Below, piece by piece: positions 5,471-12,357 of a stretch of 12,642 nt of DNA. The stretch is taken from NCBI GenBank assembly GCA_036272735.1, contig DATAYF010000071.1, positions 1-12,642 on the forward strand, written 5' to 3'. The notes under the pieces were generated by a model, which was given only the letters and a program-made list of their open reading frames with translations, was not told where the DNA came from and searched no databases. The DNA is from DATAYF01 sp036272735. GTDB taxonomy: Bacteria; Chloroflexota; Ktedonobacteria; Ktedonobacterales; Ktedonobacteraceae. Each line of letters starts with the position of its first letter. Position 1 is the stretch's first letter. The translations under genes were made by a program, and so were the position numbers.

Positions 5471-7692
5471 TGGATGAACTCTCGTCTACTGGCCGCCGCG
5501 ACCTTGTGGCGAACGACCATGTAGACGGCTCCTAAGAGAACCGCGTCCGATACCAGGCTTGTCCAGGCCGCGCCTCGCCATGACCAGCGTGGAAGGATCA
5601 GGAGGTTCAGGCCGATATTTAGGATGGCAACACCAACCTGCACGGCAGTCCGGATACCCTGAGCGTTCGCTCCGGATAATGCGTCAGCTAAAAACCAGTG
5701 CGCGCAGCGCATAACCGGGATGAGTGCCAGCAGGCGTAACGCCGGGACCACATCAGCATACTTCGGCCCCAGGAAAAACGGCACCAATGGAGCCAGGAGA
5801 GCGAGGCCAAGAAAGTCTGCGACTCCAAAAATAAGGGCCTTTCGGATCAAGCGTTTCGCATAGCCGTATGTGGCTCCGATTCCATCCGCACCGAGACGAA
5901 AGAACTGCGGATAAGCCGCTGAGACCAAGGAGCGGATCGGAGTGAGACTTGTGTCGATGATCCGATATGCCGCTCCGTATGCCCCTGTCGCAGAGAGCGT
6001 TGAAAGACGCGCGAGCATGGTCTTGTCTATGTCGTTGTAGATGGTCTGAGCGGAAGTGCTGATCGAAAAAAGGGATCCCTCGCGAGCGTCTCCCATCAGG
6101 GAGGCGGAATCGATCTGGGGCCTTCCCCAGAGTGCGACGCCCTGCTGAAAAGCGTAGGCTGCCCCCACAAAACCGGTACCGAGATACATCCAGGTCCATT
6201 GCTCAAGGGTGACTTGATGATGATGTGCAGCGAGCAGGGCGATCCCGATAGCGCGCAGAAGACTCATCACCGTGTTTTGCGTGGCAGTCTTCCCCATCTT
6301 CCCGGATGCAGCGAATCCGAAGGATGCCAGATCGACAATCCTCATCAGTAGCAGATCCGAGACGCAGATCGCGATGACAACGCCAATGGAGAATCCATGA
6401 AGTAAGGAGAGAGAGGCAACCAGGATTCCAAGGCTGCCTACAATACCTGTAAGAAGCGTGGCGACGAGACCGTTGCCCCAGCACACCTGAGGCGTCCGAA
6501 TGCCTGCGCGGACATTTTTGAGAAACAACGATCCTGCACCCAGGCCTACAAAGGGGGAGATGATTCCCGTTAAAGCAGTGAGAGCAATGAACGCTCCGTA
6601 GGACGACGGGCCGAGAGCTCGAGCGATCAAGACAAAATACACCGCCTGCAGGATGAGCTTGATACCCTGACCTATGGATAAATTACGTGTATCTCGAAGG
6701 AGGGCACCGCCATGCCGCGACTGCACAATTGCCTTCTCGATGCGATACTTGAGTACGCGCAGTACGTGCTTCCTCAGTTCACTATCGAAGAGCACTGCGG
6801 GTAGTTTCTTCGCTCTAGGGAGCTGCTGGAAGCTGGTTACTTTTGGGAGCAAGCGCATTGCGTCAGCGCGTCTCGTGAGTCCATCGGCGACGGAATGGTA
6901 CCGGGGATTCGCCGCGAGTGCTCGCGTGTTGGCTTCGAGCACATCGAGACGAGCTTTCGTTTTGCTTACACCCGAAGCGGCACCGGAGACCGTTCCGATT
7001 CGCTCCGTGTAACGATAGTAGGCCTCGTTGATGACGAGGAGGGTTCCTCCCGCGAGGAGCATTTCCAGATAGAACTGAAAGTCCTCGCCATGGCGAAGGC
7101 CTTCATCGTAGGCCAGACTGTGGCGGCGGATGTGGGAGTTCCGCAGCAGTGGCTTGAGTAAGCCGAAATCTACTCTGCCTGGCCGGTTCGTCTGGCAGTA
7201 GTTAACGAAACTCTCGCTTGAGAGTCGAAGACCGCCCTGCAGGATGTTCCCATTGATGGCTACGCCTATATCCCTGCCGGCCTGCATGTCATAGAGGAGC
7301 AGATTGTCGGCCAGCATCACATCGCCCTCTCGTGCGGTTGCAAGCAGCTGCTGGAGCCGATCCGTAGTCATTTCGTCGTCAGCATCGAGCAGTGCTACCC
7401 ACTCGCCCCGGGAATGACGCAAGGCCAGGTTCCGCGCCGCTGCGGGTCCGGAGTTAACGGACTGGGTATAGAACTGGATGCGTGTGTCACTCGCCATCCG
7501 CTCTTTCACCAGAGCTGCTGTTTGATCCGTGGACGCATCATCCACGATGATAATTTCTATCTCACGAACGGTCTGATTCTGCGCGGAATCCAGAGCACGA
7601 AGAAGGGTCCCTTCGCAGTTATAGGCGGGGATGATGATCGAAGCGCGTGGCATCGCAATGCCGCTGGGGTTTGTAGTGGTGTCAGGAATCAT
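5458..7692 (-). CDS. Fusion of GT2 glycosyltransferase and Wzx-type polysaccharide flippase
   Basis: A 744-residue continuous frame with two different functions. Residues about 15-285 are a GT2 glycosyltransferase: A-S-I-I-I-P-A-Y-N at the start, I-V-D-D-A-S-T-D at 59-66, L-L-D-A-D-D with the metal-binding DAD at 103-105, and G-E-D-F-Q-F with the catalytic ED at 203-204. A charged linker with no membrane segment follows, to about 330. Residues about 333-744 are a MOP-superfamily flippase starting R-D-T-R-N-L-S-I-G-Q-G with the typical A-R-A-L-G-P-S-S-Y-G-A-F loop at 357-368 and roughly 12 hydrophobic helices. It would both extend and flip the lipid-linked unit. I use the first ATG (7692, 14 bases after the GH10 stop, with only a weak GAGA site); a TTG at 7722 or an ATG at 7653 are alternatives. 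An internal GTG at 6726 could also yield a separate flippase. The stop overlaps the next GT4 by 13 bp. Confidence 0.88.
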   Translation of the reverse strand: MIPDTTTNPSGIAMPRASIIIPAYNCEGTLLRALDSAQNQTVREIEIIIVDDASTDQTAALVKERMASDTRIQFYTQSVNSGPAAARNLALRHSRGEWVALLDADDEMTTDRLQQLLATAREGDVMLADNLLLYDMQAGRDIGVAINGNILQGGLRLSSESFVNYCQTNRPGRVDFGLLKPLLRNSHIRRHSLAYDEGLRHGEDFQFYLEMLLAGGTLLVINEAYYRYTERIGTVSGAASGVSKTKARLDVLEANTRALAANPRYHSVADGLTRRADAMRLLPKVTSFQQLPRAKKLPAVLFDSELRKHVLRVLKYRIEKAIVQSRHGGALLRDTRNLSIGQGIKLILQAVYFVLIARALGPSSYGAFIALTALTGIISPFVGLGAGSLFLKNVRAGIRTPQVCWGNGLVATLLTGIVGSLGILVASLSLLHGFSIGVVIAICVSDLLLMRIVDLASFGFAASGKMGKTATQNTVMSLLRAIGIALLAAHHHQVTLEQWTWMYLGTGFVGAAYAFQQGVALWGRPQIDSASLMGDAREGSLFSISTSAQTIYNDIDKTMLARLSTLSATGAYGAAYRIIDTSLTPIRSLVSAAYPQFFRLGADGIGATYGYAKRLIRKALIFGVADFLGLALLAPLVPFFLGPKYADVVPALRLLALIPVMRCAHWFLADALSGANAQGIRTAVQVGVAILNIGLNLLILPRWSWRGAAWTSLVSDAVLLGAVYMVVRHKVAAASRREFIQCEA
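6724..6738 (-). promoter_or_regulatory. wzx: Possible internal ribosome binding site and GTG start for the flippase half
   Basis: In the linker of the GT2-Wzx frame, the minus strand reads GAGAAGG (6738-6732), five spacer bases, then an in-frame GTG (6726-6724). Translation from it would give a 422-residue flippase whose N-terminus sits about ten residues before the family's usual conserved start, a normal Wzx length. The linker has no ATG close to this point. Initiation here is a prediction from spacing and sequence; the fused frame remains open through it. Confidence 0.4.
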
Positions 7693-7706
7693 CGCAGTGT
7701 CTCGGT

Positions 7707-8831
7707 CTAACGGTTTGTGCAATACTTCGCGAGGGTATCTCGCACAGCTGTGTAAGCGGGGTTCACGTTATAGGAAGCATCAGTCAGACCTGGATAGTGC
7801 TGCCGGCCGGCCGGTACATGCCAACGCGGATCAGTTGACGTAGACGCGATAGCGTCATACCAATTGCCGAGATCCGTGTAAGACCAGAAGATCAGGCGTT
7901 GGAGAGCACCGGCCTCCAACACCTCAGTCAGATAGTTTGCATAGGATTGAGAGACAACTTTCTTCACCTGCGAGATCGAGCCCGGAATCGTACTGTCATT
8001 CACATCAAACTCGGAGACGTATACCACTAGACCTAGGTCTCTCAGCGCTCGAATGAAGTCGGCGTGCGGAATGTAGTGCGGCTTCCATAGTCCATCTATG
8101 TGGGATTCAAGGGCAGCAGCCTGAATCGGAACCCCTCTTTTGAGCAGCGCCTTGATCAAGACCAGGGAGGCGGAGCGCACCTTATCGCCATCTGACGACT
8201 GCGTCTCGCAACCGTTGAGGTTCAGTGTGCGCAGGCTGGTGGGGTCGACATCCCGCGCCGTCTGAAATGCTATATCGATGTACTCGGGTCCCAGATAGTT
8301 GATCCACGGTCCTTCCCTAAGTCCATCAGACCTTTTATCCCACAATCCGATGGGCTCATTCACAACGTCCCAGGAATCCACCTTCCCCTTGTAGCGCCCC
8401 GCGACGGTCTTGATGTAGTCGACCAAATAGTCGCGCGCATTCCCTTTATGAAGGGCAGTCTCTAACCATTTTGGGTTTGATGCATTCCAGCAGAGATTAT
8501 GGCCGTGAACAGCTAAGCGATTAGAAGAGGCGTAAGCAAAATTTGTATCGGCTTCCTCGAACGTGTAGCCATCCGGAGAAGGACGTAAGCTCTGCCATTT
8601 GAGCGGAGGTGTAATCATATCGAAGTTGCCCTTTAAGAACACCCCCAACACAGATTGCATAAATCGCCCGGTGCTGGCCTGAATGCCAACTTTCATACCA
8701 CAAGAGGCGCCAAGCGTGGACAGACCGCTAGGGCTCTGCTCATCGACGTATTTATTCCTTAGGCCGACAAGGCCGGAGCCAAGAAGAGCACATGAGCCCT
8801 GTTTGAGGAGGTCGCGGCGAGTGACTGTCAT
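7707..8831 (-). CDS. Tat-type GH10 glycoside hydrolase with atypical substrate-binding residues
   Basis: A 374-residue GH10 (endo-xylanase family) TIM-barrel enzyme. The N-terminus M-T-V-T-R-R-D-L-L-K-Q-G followed by a short hydrophobic stretch is a twin-arginine export signal, with no obvious A-x-A cleavage site. The acid/base is Glu159 in W-D-V-V-N-E-P and the nucleophile Glu274 in V-S-E-F-D-V. Counterparts of Cex His80, Trp84, Asn126 and His205 are kept (His111, Trp115, Asn158, His244). The usual E-N-x-M-K is replaced by P-P-L-K, W-H-S-Q by W-N-A-S, and Q-x-H by E-S-H (Glu242). It is therefore probably active but perhaps not on xylan; trimming the EPS made by this operon is the likely role (inference). 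I chose the ATG at 8831 because the Tat signal begins there; an ATG at 8885 and a TTG at 8891 are in frame. It lies between wzy and the GT2-Wzx gene. Confidence 0.88.
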   Translation of the reverse strand: MTVTRRDLLKQGSCALLGSGLVGLRNKYVDEQSPSGLSTLGASCGMKVGIQASTGRFMQSVLGVFLKGNFDMITPPLKWQSLRPSPDGYTFEEADTNFAYASSNRLAVHGHNLCWNASNPKWLETALHKGNARDYLVDYIKTVAGRYKGKVDSWDVVNEPIGLWDKRSDGLREGPWINYLGPEYIDIAFQTARDVDPTSLRTLNLNGCETQSSDGDKVRSASLVLIKALLKRGVPIQAAALESHIDGLWKPHYIPHADFIRALRDLGLVVYVSEFDVNDSTIPGSISQVKKVVSQSYANYLTEVLEAGALQRLIFWSYTDLGNWYDAIASTSTDPRWHVPAGRQHYPGLTDASYNVNPAYTAVRDTLAKYCTNR

Positions 8832-8901
8832 TTCAGGATCATCTTTCGTTCCAGTAGTGCTACGCCGAGGCGTCGTGCGAATCATCAACAAAGCACGAAG
8901 G

Positions 8902-8927
8902 CTCTGACCGTCCCGCGGTTTTCAGAG
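8902..8927 (-). other. Intercistronic hairpin between wzy and GH10
   Basis: CTCTGA and TCAGAG form a 6-bp perfect inverted repeat, with an inner CCG/CGG pair after a three-base bulge and a five-base loop. On the minus strand it includes the wzy TGA stop. No T-run follows, so full termination is unlikely; it may reduce read-through or protect the upstream message. It sits in the largest gap of the operon, which is otherwise built of overlapping genes. Function is inferred from position only. Confidence 0.35.
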
Positions 8928-10259
8928 TGAAGATGAGCGCGAAAGGACCGCCGCTGTATCCCTTGAGACCGCGTTGAAGCTAGGCCTGACAGTGAGGACG
9001 AGTATGGCGACGAGCGAGTAGAGCCACAGAAGTCCATATGGGTCCAGGAAAGAGGTCTCCCCGATGTTCTCCACGAGAACCAAAACAAGGAGCACAGTAG
9101 AGACTTTCATCATTTGGGCGCGGCCGCCGGAGAAGCTGGTAGGCCGACCTTTTATAAGAGCCCGGATGAATAGCCAGACGAGTGGGCAGAAGCCGATCAG
9201 GCCTAATTGCAACAGCACATCCAAATATCCGCTCTGTGCCTGACCTTCCATCCAACCCGTGACGAGGATAGTCTGCATAGACTCTCCATTCATTCCTGAC
9301 CAGAAGGCGCCAAACCCGTAACCCAGAAACGGATGCTTCAGTATGGACGGAATTACTGACGCCCAGATCACCGTTCTCTGGGTCAGAGTAGGGTCCTTGC
9401 CCAGAACTGCCAAAATTCCGGAAGAGTTCAAGTAGAGCAGCACTCCCGCTACAACAGAGAGGCCAAATAGCGCCGCTTTCGTTGCAGCGCGATCCGTTCC
9501 AGACATCCTTCCGATGATGTGAAAGATGCATGTCAGCACCAAGGCGAGAAGCGACAGGACCCATCCAGTACGAGAACCGCTCATCACAATAAAAAGGATG
9601 GCGAGGGCAATGACCAGGAACCGTAACATGCGTTCACTGGTCGATGTTGGTTTCAGATGAACGGCCAGGACAAAGAAGAGCGTGCACAGAGTGGCGCAGT
9701 TGTTTTTCTGGAGGAACAGGCCTCTCCACGCGTCCTGTTGGTAGGCGTCGATCCCAACGCTCGGCAGAAAGATTACTGCGAGCAGGCTAAGCAGCAGCCC
9801 GATAGCTGCACCACCCGTAAGAAACACCAACAAGGTGTCCTTCGGGTAGCGTGCATAGAGATAGATAGCGAATAGGGTGGTGAGGGTTAGGTTGCAGGAA
9901 CTCACGAGCGTGTGCGCCGGGTTCTGTGACCAAGCAGCTGATATACACGCGATAGCTGGAAGGATAAGGAAGAGGCGCGACTGGAAGAGAGTTTTCCAAA
10001 CCTCCCTGGCACGAGTCGAAATGAGAGCGATCAGTATGAACGAGCAGGTTACAAGGGCCAACCGGCGCGCGAATGAATCCTCGGCCATGGCCGTAAACCT
10101 CAAGGCTACGGGGCCCGGGGCGAGATCAACCTTTCCGGATACGCTTATAAATAGGAGTGGGAGCAACGCGATCCATGTGTTCACATCCTGCCAGATGGTA
10201 TGAGAACGGGTCACGGGCCAGGCCATCCGTGCGGCTGACACTTGTGCTGAGGTACTCAT
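8922..10259 (-). CDS. wzy: Wzy-type polysaccharide polymerase / O-antigen ligase family membrane protein
   Basis: A 445-residue polytopic membrane protein with about 11-12 hydrophobic helices and a longer extracytoplasmic loop at about 278-345. Family signatures are W-R-G-L-F-L-Q-K-N-N at about 178-187, S-G-S-R-T-G-W at 227-233, and the loop run I-W-A-S-V-I...H-P-F-L-G-Y-G-F-G-A-F-W at about 298-320. In this family (Wzy_C / O-antigen ligase) the protein joins flipped repeat units into a polymer or transfers a finished glycan; beside Wzx and glycosyltransferases in an EPS operon, polymerase is favoured. The ATG at 10259 overlaps the upstream GT4 stop as ATGA and has GGAAAGG five bases upstream, so it is preferred over an in-frame GTG at 10265. 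Where relatives often show A-H-(N/S)-G-Y-L-D, this one has A-Q-S-G-Y-L-D, so the expected His is Gln. Confidence 0.85.
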   Translation of the reverse strand: MSTSAQVSAARMAWPVTRSHTIWQDVNTWIALLPLLFISVSGKVDLAPGPVALRFTAMAEDSFARRLALVTCSFILIALISTRAREVWKTLFQSRLFLILPAIACISAAWSQNPAHTLVSSCNLTLTTLFAIYLYARYPKDTLLVFLTGGAAIGLLLSLLAVIFLPSVGIDAYQQDAWRGLFLQKNNCATLCTLFFVLAVHLKPTSTSERMLRFLVIALAILFIVMSGSRTGWVLSLLALVLTCIFHIIGRMSGTDRAATKAALFGLSVVAGVLLYLNSSGILAVLGKDPTLTQRTVIWASVIPSILKHPFLGYGFGAFWSGMNGESMQTILVTGWMEGQAQSGYLDVLLQLGLIGFCPLVWLFIRALIKGRPTSFSGGRAQMMKVSTVLLVLVLVENIGETSFLDPYGLLWLYSLVAILVLTVRPSFNAVSRDTAAVLSRSSSL

Positions 10260-11470
10260 AGACACCTTTCCCGAACGGGGCCTCTCTGCACACGTGCCAC
10301 CGGTCCCTGGACGAGCAGCGAGGAAATCGTCGAACTCTGTTTCTTGTCCAGACTCACGTGATGGGATTGCGTTTGCGACGAGGGCCGGACGATCTCGCGT
10401 TGCCCTCCAGCAGTGATCCGCTCCGGAGAGGAGAGGAGTGCCATATAGGCTTCGGTCATTCGCTGCGGCGTGAACTCGGCCGAGCGTAGTTTCTGTGCGG
10501 TTGTGTCATGCGCAGGATCCAGGAGTGCCTTCGCCCACAACGGCTCCGAGAGGGGGAGAAGCTGCAGTGCGCCACCAGAGAGCTCCCGGTGCGCGGGGAT
10601 GTCACTCGCAATGATCGGCAGGCCAGCCTGCATCGCCTCCAGTAGGGCTACGGGCATGGCTTCGAAGCGGGAGGGAAAGAGAAATTTGTCAGCGGCGCTC
10701 AGCCATAGCCGGACCTGGGAAGGAGGGAGGGATCCGGTAAAGGTCACGCGATCCGAAACACCACGTTTGAACGCAAGGGCTTTTAGCTCTTCTCTCTTCT
10801 CTCCCTCTCCTATCAGCACCAAATGATAGTGAGGCGCACTCCGGAGGCAGGAGATCAGAAGAGCCTGGTTCTTCTGATCGGAAAGGCGCGCTACATTGAC
10901 AGCTACTTGCAATGTGAGCGGGAGCCCCAGAAGGGAGCGTGCTTCCTCTTTGGTCGGGCAATCGCCGCTGGCGCCGATCCCGTTATAGATGCGGATGACG
11001 GATCGTCCTTTAAGAGATGAGATCACATGATCAGCAACGGCAACCTCCGAACTGAACGCATTCACGCTGGAGGCTAGGCGGTCTAATAACCATGCAGCTA
11101 ATGGGTATGTATGTGTTGCGTTGTGGTGAACGGCGATGCGCTGCGGCACTCCAGCGATCCTCGCCAGTGGCAGACCAATCGCGCTAGCGTAGTGCGTGTG
11201 GGCGATGATAGCGCGGGGCCTATGCGTGCGAAGCGCCCGAAGATAGTTAGAAAGCACTCCCCTTAAATCGAGCGGACGCCAAGGGTGGTCCAGAAAGTCA
11301 AAGGTATGAGGCAGGTCCTGGAAGGCATTTCCTTTGCGATACCAGAACCAGAGTTGGGCCGGGATGCCTGCCTCGAGCAAGCCAACATGTAGCGCGGCTG
11401 CGACGGCCTGGGCGCCCGCTGCTTCCCGCTGGGTGACAAGCTGGACGATGGTGCCTGATGCTCCGATCAC
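10256..11470 (-). CDS. GT4 glycosyltransferase
   Basis: A 404-residue GT-B glycosyltransferase of family GT4. It begins I-V-Q-L-V-T-Q-R-E-A-A-G-A-Q, the Gly-rich acceptor-side loop of the family, and continues with A-H-T-H-Y at 90-94, Y-N-G-I at 162-165, V-A-R-L-S-D-Q-K-N at 193-201, L-I-G-E-G-E at 219-224 and the E-x7-E motif in R-F-E-A-M-P-V-A-L-L-E-A-M (Glu270 and Glu278). The frame is open upstream to 11662, but the conserved domain starts at the GTG at 11470, which overlaps the GT2 stop as GTGA and has GGAG nine bases upstream, so I use that start. The last ~50 residues (after about 355) are polar, Ser/Gln/Arg-rich and unlike the family; they may be an unstructured tail or a lost stop. 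The stop overlaps wzy as ATGA. Confidence 0.88.
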   Translation of the reverse strand: MIGASGTIVQLVTQREAAGAQAVAAALHVGLLEAGIPAQLWFWYRKGNAFQDLPHTFDFLDHPWRPLDLRGVLSNYLRALRTHRPRAIIAHTHYASAIGLPLARIAGVPQRIAVHHNATHTYPLAAWLLDRLASSVNAFSSEVAVADHVISSLKGRSVIRIYNGIGASGDCPTKEEARSLLGLPLTLQVAVNVARLSDQKNQALLISCLRSAPHYHLVLIGEGEKREELKALAFKRGVSDRVTFTGSLPPSQVRLWLSAADKFLFPSRFEAMPVALLEAMQAGLPIIASDIPAHRELSGGALQLLPLSEPLWAKALLDPAHDTTAQKLRSAEFTPQRMTEAYMALLSSPERITAGGQREIVRPSSQTQSHHVSLDKKQSSTISSLLVQGPVARVQRGPVRERCL

Positions 11471-12357
11471 CGCTGCGGTCTCCAGGCAAGTGACTTGGCA
11501 AAGAGGCCAAAAGCTAACAGGCATGCGTGTGGGTAGCGCCACGCCCTCCCCAGGACTTTCGGTAAAGCGCCGAGAGCATCGTGGGAACTGCGACTGGCAA
11601 CCTGGGTCGCCATGAAGTACGCGGTCGCCTTGGGCGTCATAGCTGGCTGGCTGCCCGCCCAATCATAACTATTCCGCCACCCGCGTGCGCGACTGATGTT
11701 CGAGGAGGCGGAGATCATGTCGTACATAACGAGAGGCTCCCACGCCCACTCGAAACCAACACCCGAACGCGCGGCGATGCGCATGAGCCAGTCCCAGTCC
11801 TGATGCCTTGTAAGTCCCGCCGTGAATGGGACGGATTGGAGGAGCGATTTTGGAGCAAGAAGAGTCGACGTCTGGACGAAGCCCTCTCCTTGCCGGATTC
11901 CGGATCGGCAGAATAGATACTCGGCCATCGAGGTGCCATTCTTATAGGCTTTCAGCGGCCAAACGGTATCTCCCGAAGGTCGGCGGGCTAAGACACGACA
12001 AGACACGACTGGGTACTGATAGGTTGAATTCGCTGCAACCCGCATCTGCTTCTCAACCTTGGTCGGGAACCACTCGTCATCATCATCTAGAAAGGCGACC
12101 CACGGCCCGGCGGCCTCGTCCGCCCCCCTATTACGAGCCCCGCATGCGCCACTGCTCAATGGTTGTTCAATCCAGCGAAGTCTGACATCGGCGACCTGCT
12201 TCAAGGCTTCGATTGTGCTCGGATCCGGGCCGTCAATCACGACAATGATCTCTAAGTTCTGGTATGTCTGAGACAGGGCGCTCTGTACCGCCCTGATCAC
12301 CAACTCAGGTCGCTCTCGCGTGGGAATAACCAAACTCACCAGAGCCTGTTCGTTCAT
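11467..12357 (-). CDS. GT2 family glycosyltransferase
   Basis: A 296-residue GT-A fold inverting glycosyltransferase. Seen in order: V-S-L-V-I-P-T-R-E-R at 7-16, L-E-I-I-V-V-I-D-G at 35-43 (nucleotide-binding Asp42), S-G-A-C-G-A-R-N-R-G at 69-78, the metal-binding F-L-D-D-D-D-E-W-F at 89-97 and H-Q-D-W-D at 185-189 with the catalytic-base Asp. No membrane segment, so it should work at the cytoplasmic face on the lipid-linked sugar. The ATG at 12357 overlaps the stop of the upstream GT26 gene as ATGA, with GGAAG nine bases upstream; its own stop overlaps the next gene as GTGA. Donor sugar unknown; the linear GT2 family includes rhamnosyl, glucosyl, galactosyl and other transferases. Confidence 0.9.
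   Translation of the reverse strand: MNEQALVSLVIPTRERPELVIRAVQSALSQTYQNLEIIVVIDGPDPSTIEALKQVADVRLRWIEQPLSSGACGARNRGADEAAGPWVAFLDDDDEWFPTKVEKQMRVAANSTYQYPVVSCRVLARRPSGDTVWPLKAYKNGTSMAEYLFCRSGIRQGEGFVQTSTLLAPKSLLQSVPFTAGLTRHQDWDWLMRIAARSGVGFEWAWEPLVMYDMISASSNISRARGWRNSYDWAGSQPAMTPKATAYFMATQVASRSSHDALGALPKVLGRAWRYPHACLLAFGLFAKSLAWRPQR
11480..11483 (-). promoter_or_regulatory. Ribosome binding site GGAG deciding the GT4 GTG start
   Basis: Minus-strand GGAG nine bases before the GTG at 11470. Together with the GTGA overlap with the GT2 stop it argues against a start near 11662, which would add about 64 residues read out of frame from the GT2 gene. Confidence 0.5.

Noticed and set aside
5753..6199. 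148-residue minus-strand ORF inside the flippase
   Set aside because: Another frame of the flippase-coding region; its Arg/Ser-rich translation has no domain or ribosome site.
6674..7012. 112-residue plus-strand ORF opposite the GT2-Wzx linker
   Set aside because: Antisense shadow with no recognisable motif or start signal.
7693..7722. TTG start of the GT2-Wzx gene at 7722
   Set aside because: A rare start with no ribosome site; the conserved GT2 domain starts well downstream, so the first ATG (7692) is preferred, though the evidence is not strong.
8832..8891. Upstream TTG/ATG starts of the GH10 gene (8891, 8885)
   Set aside because: They would put about 20 residues before the twin-arginine motif; Tat signals normally begin within a few residues of the start, as with the ATG at 8831.
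11471..11662. N-terminal extension of the GT4 gene to 11662
   Set aside because: The extra residues are read out of frame from the GT2 coding region and resemble nothing; the GTG at 11470 has a ribosome site, a GTGA overlap and the conserved domain start.
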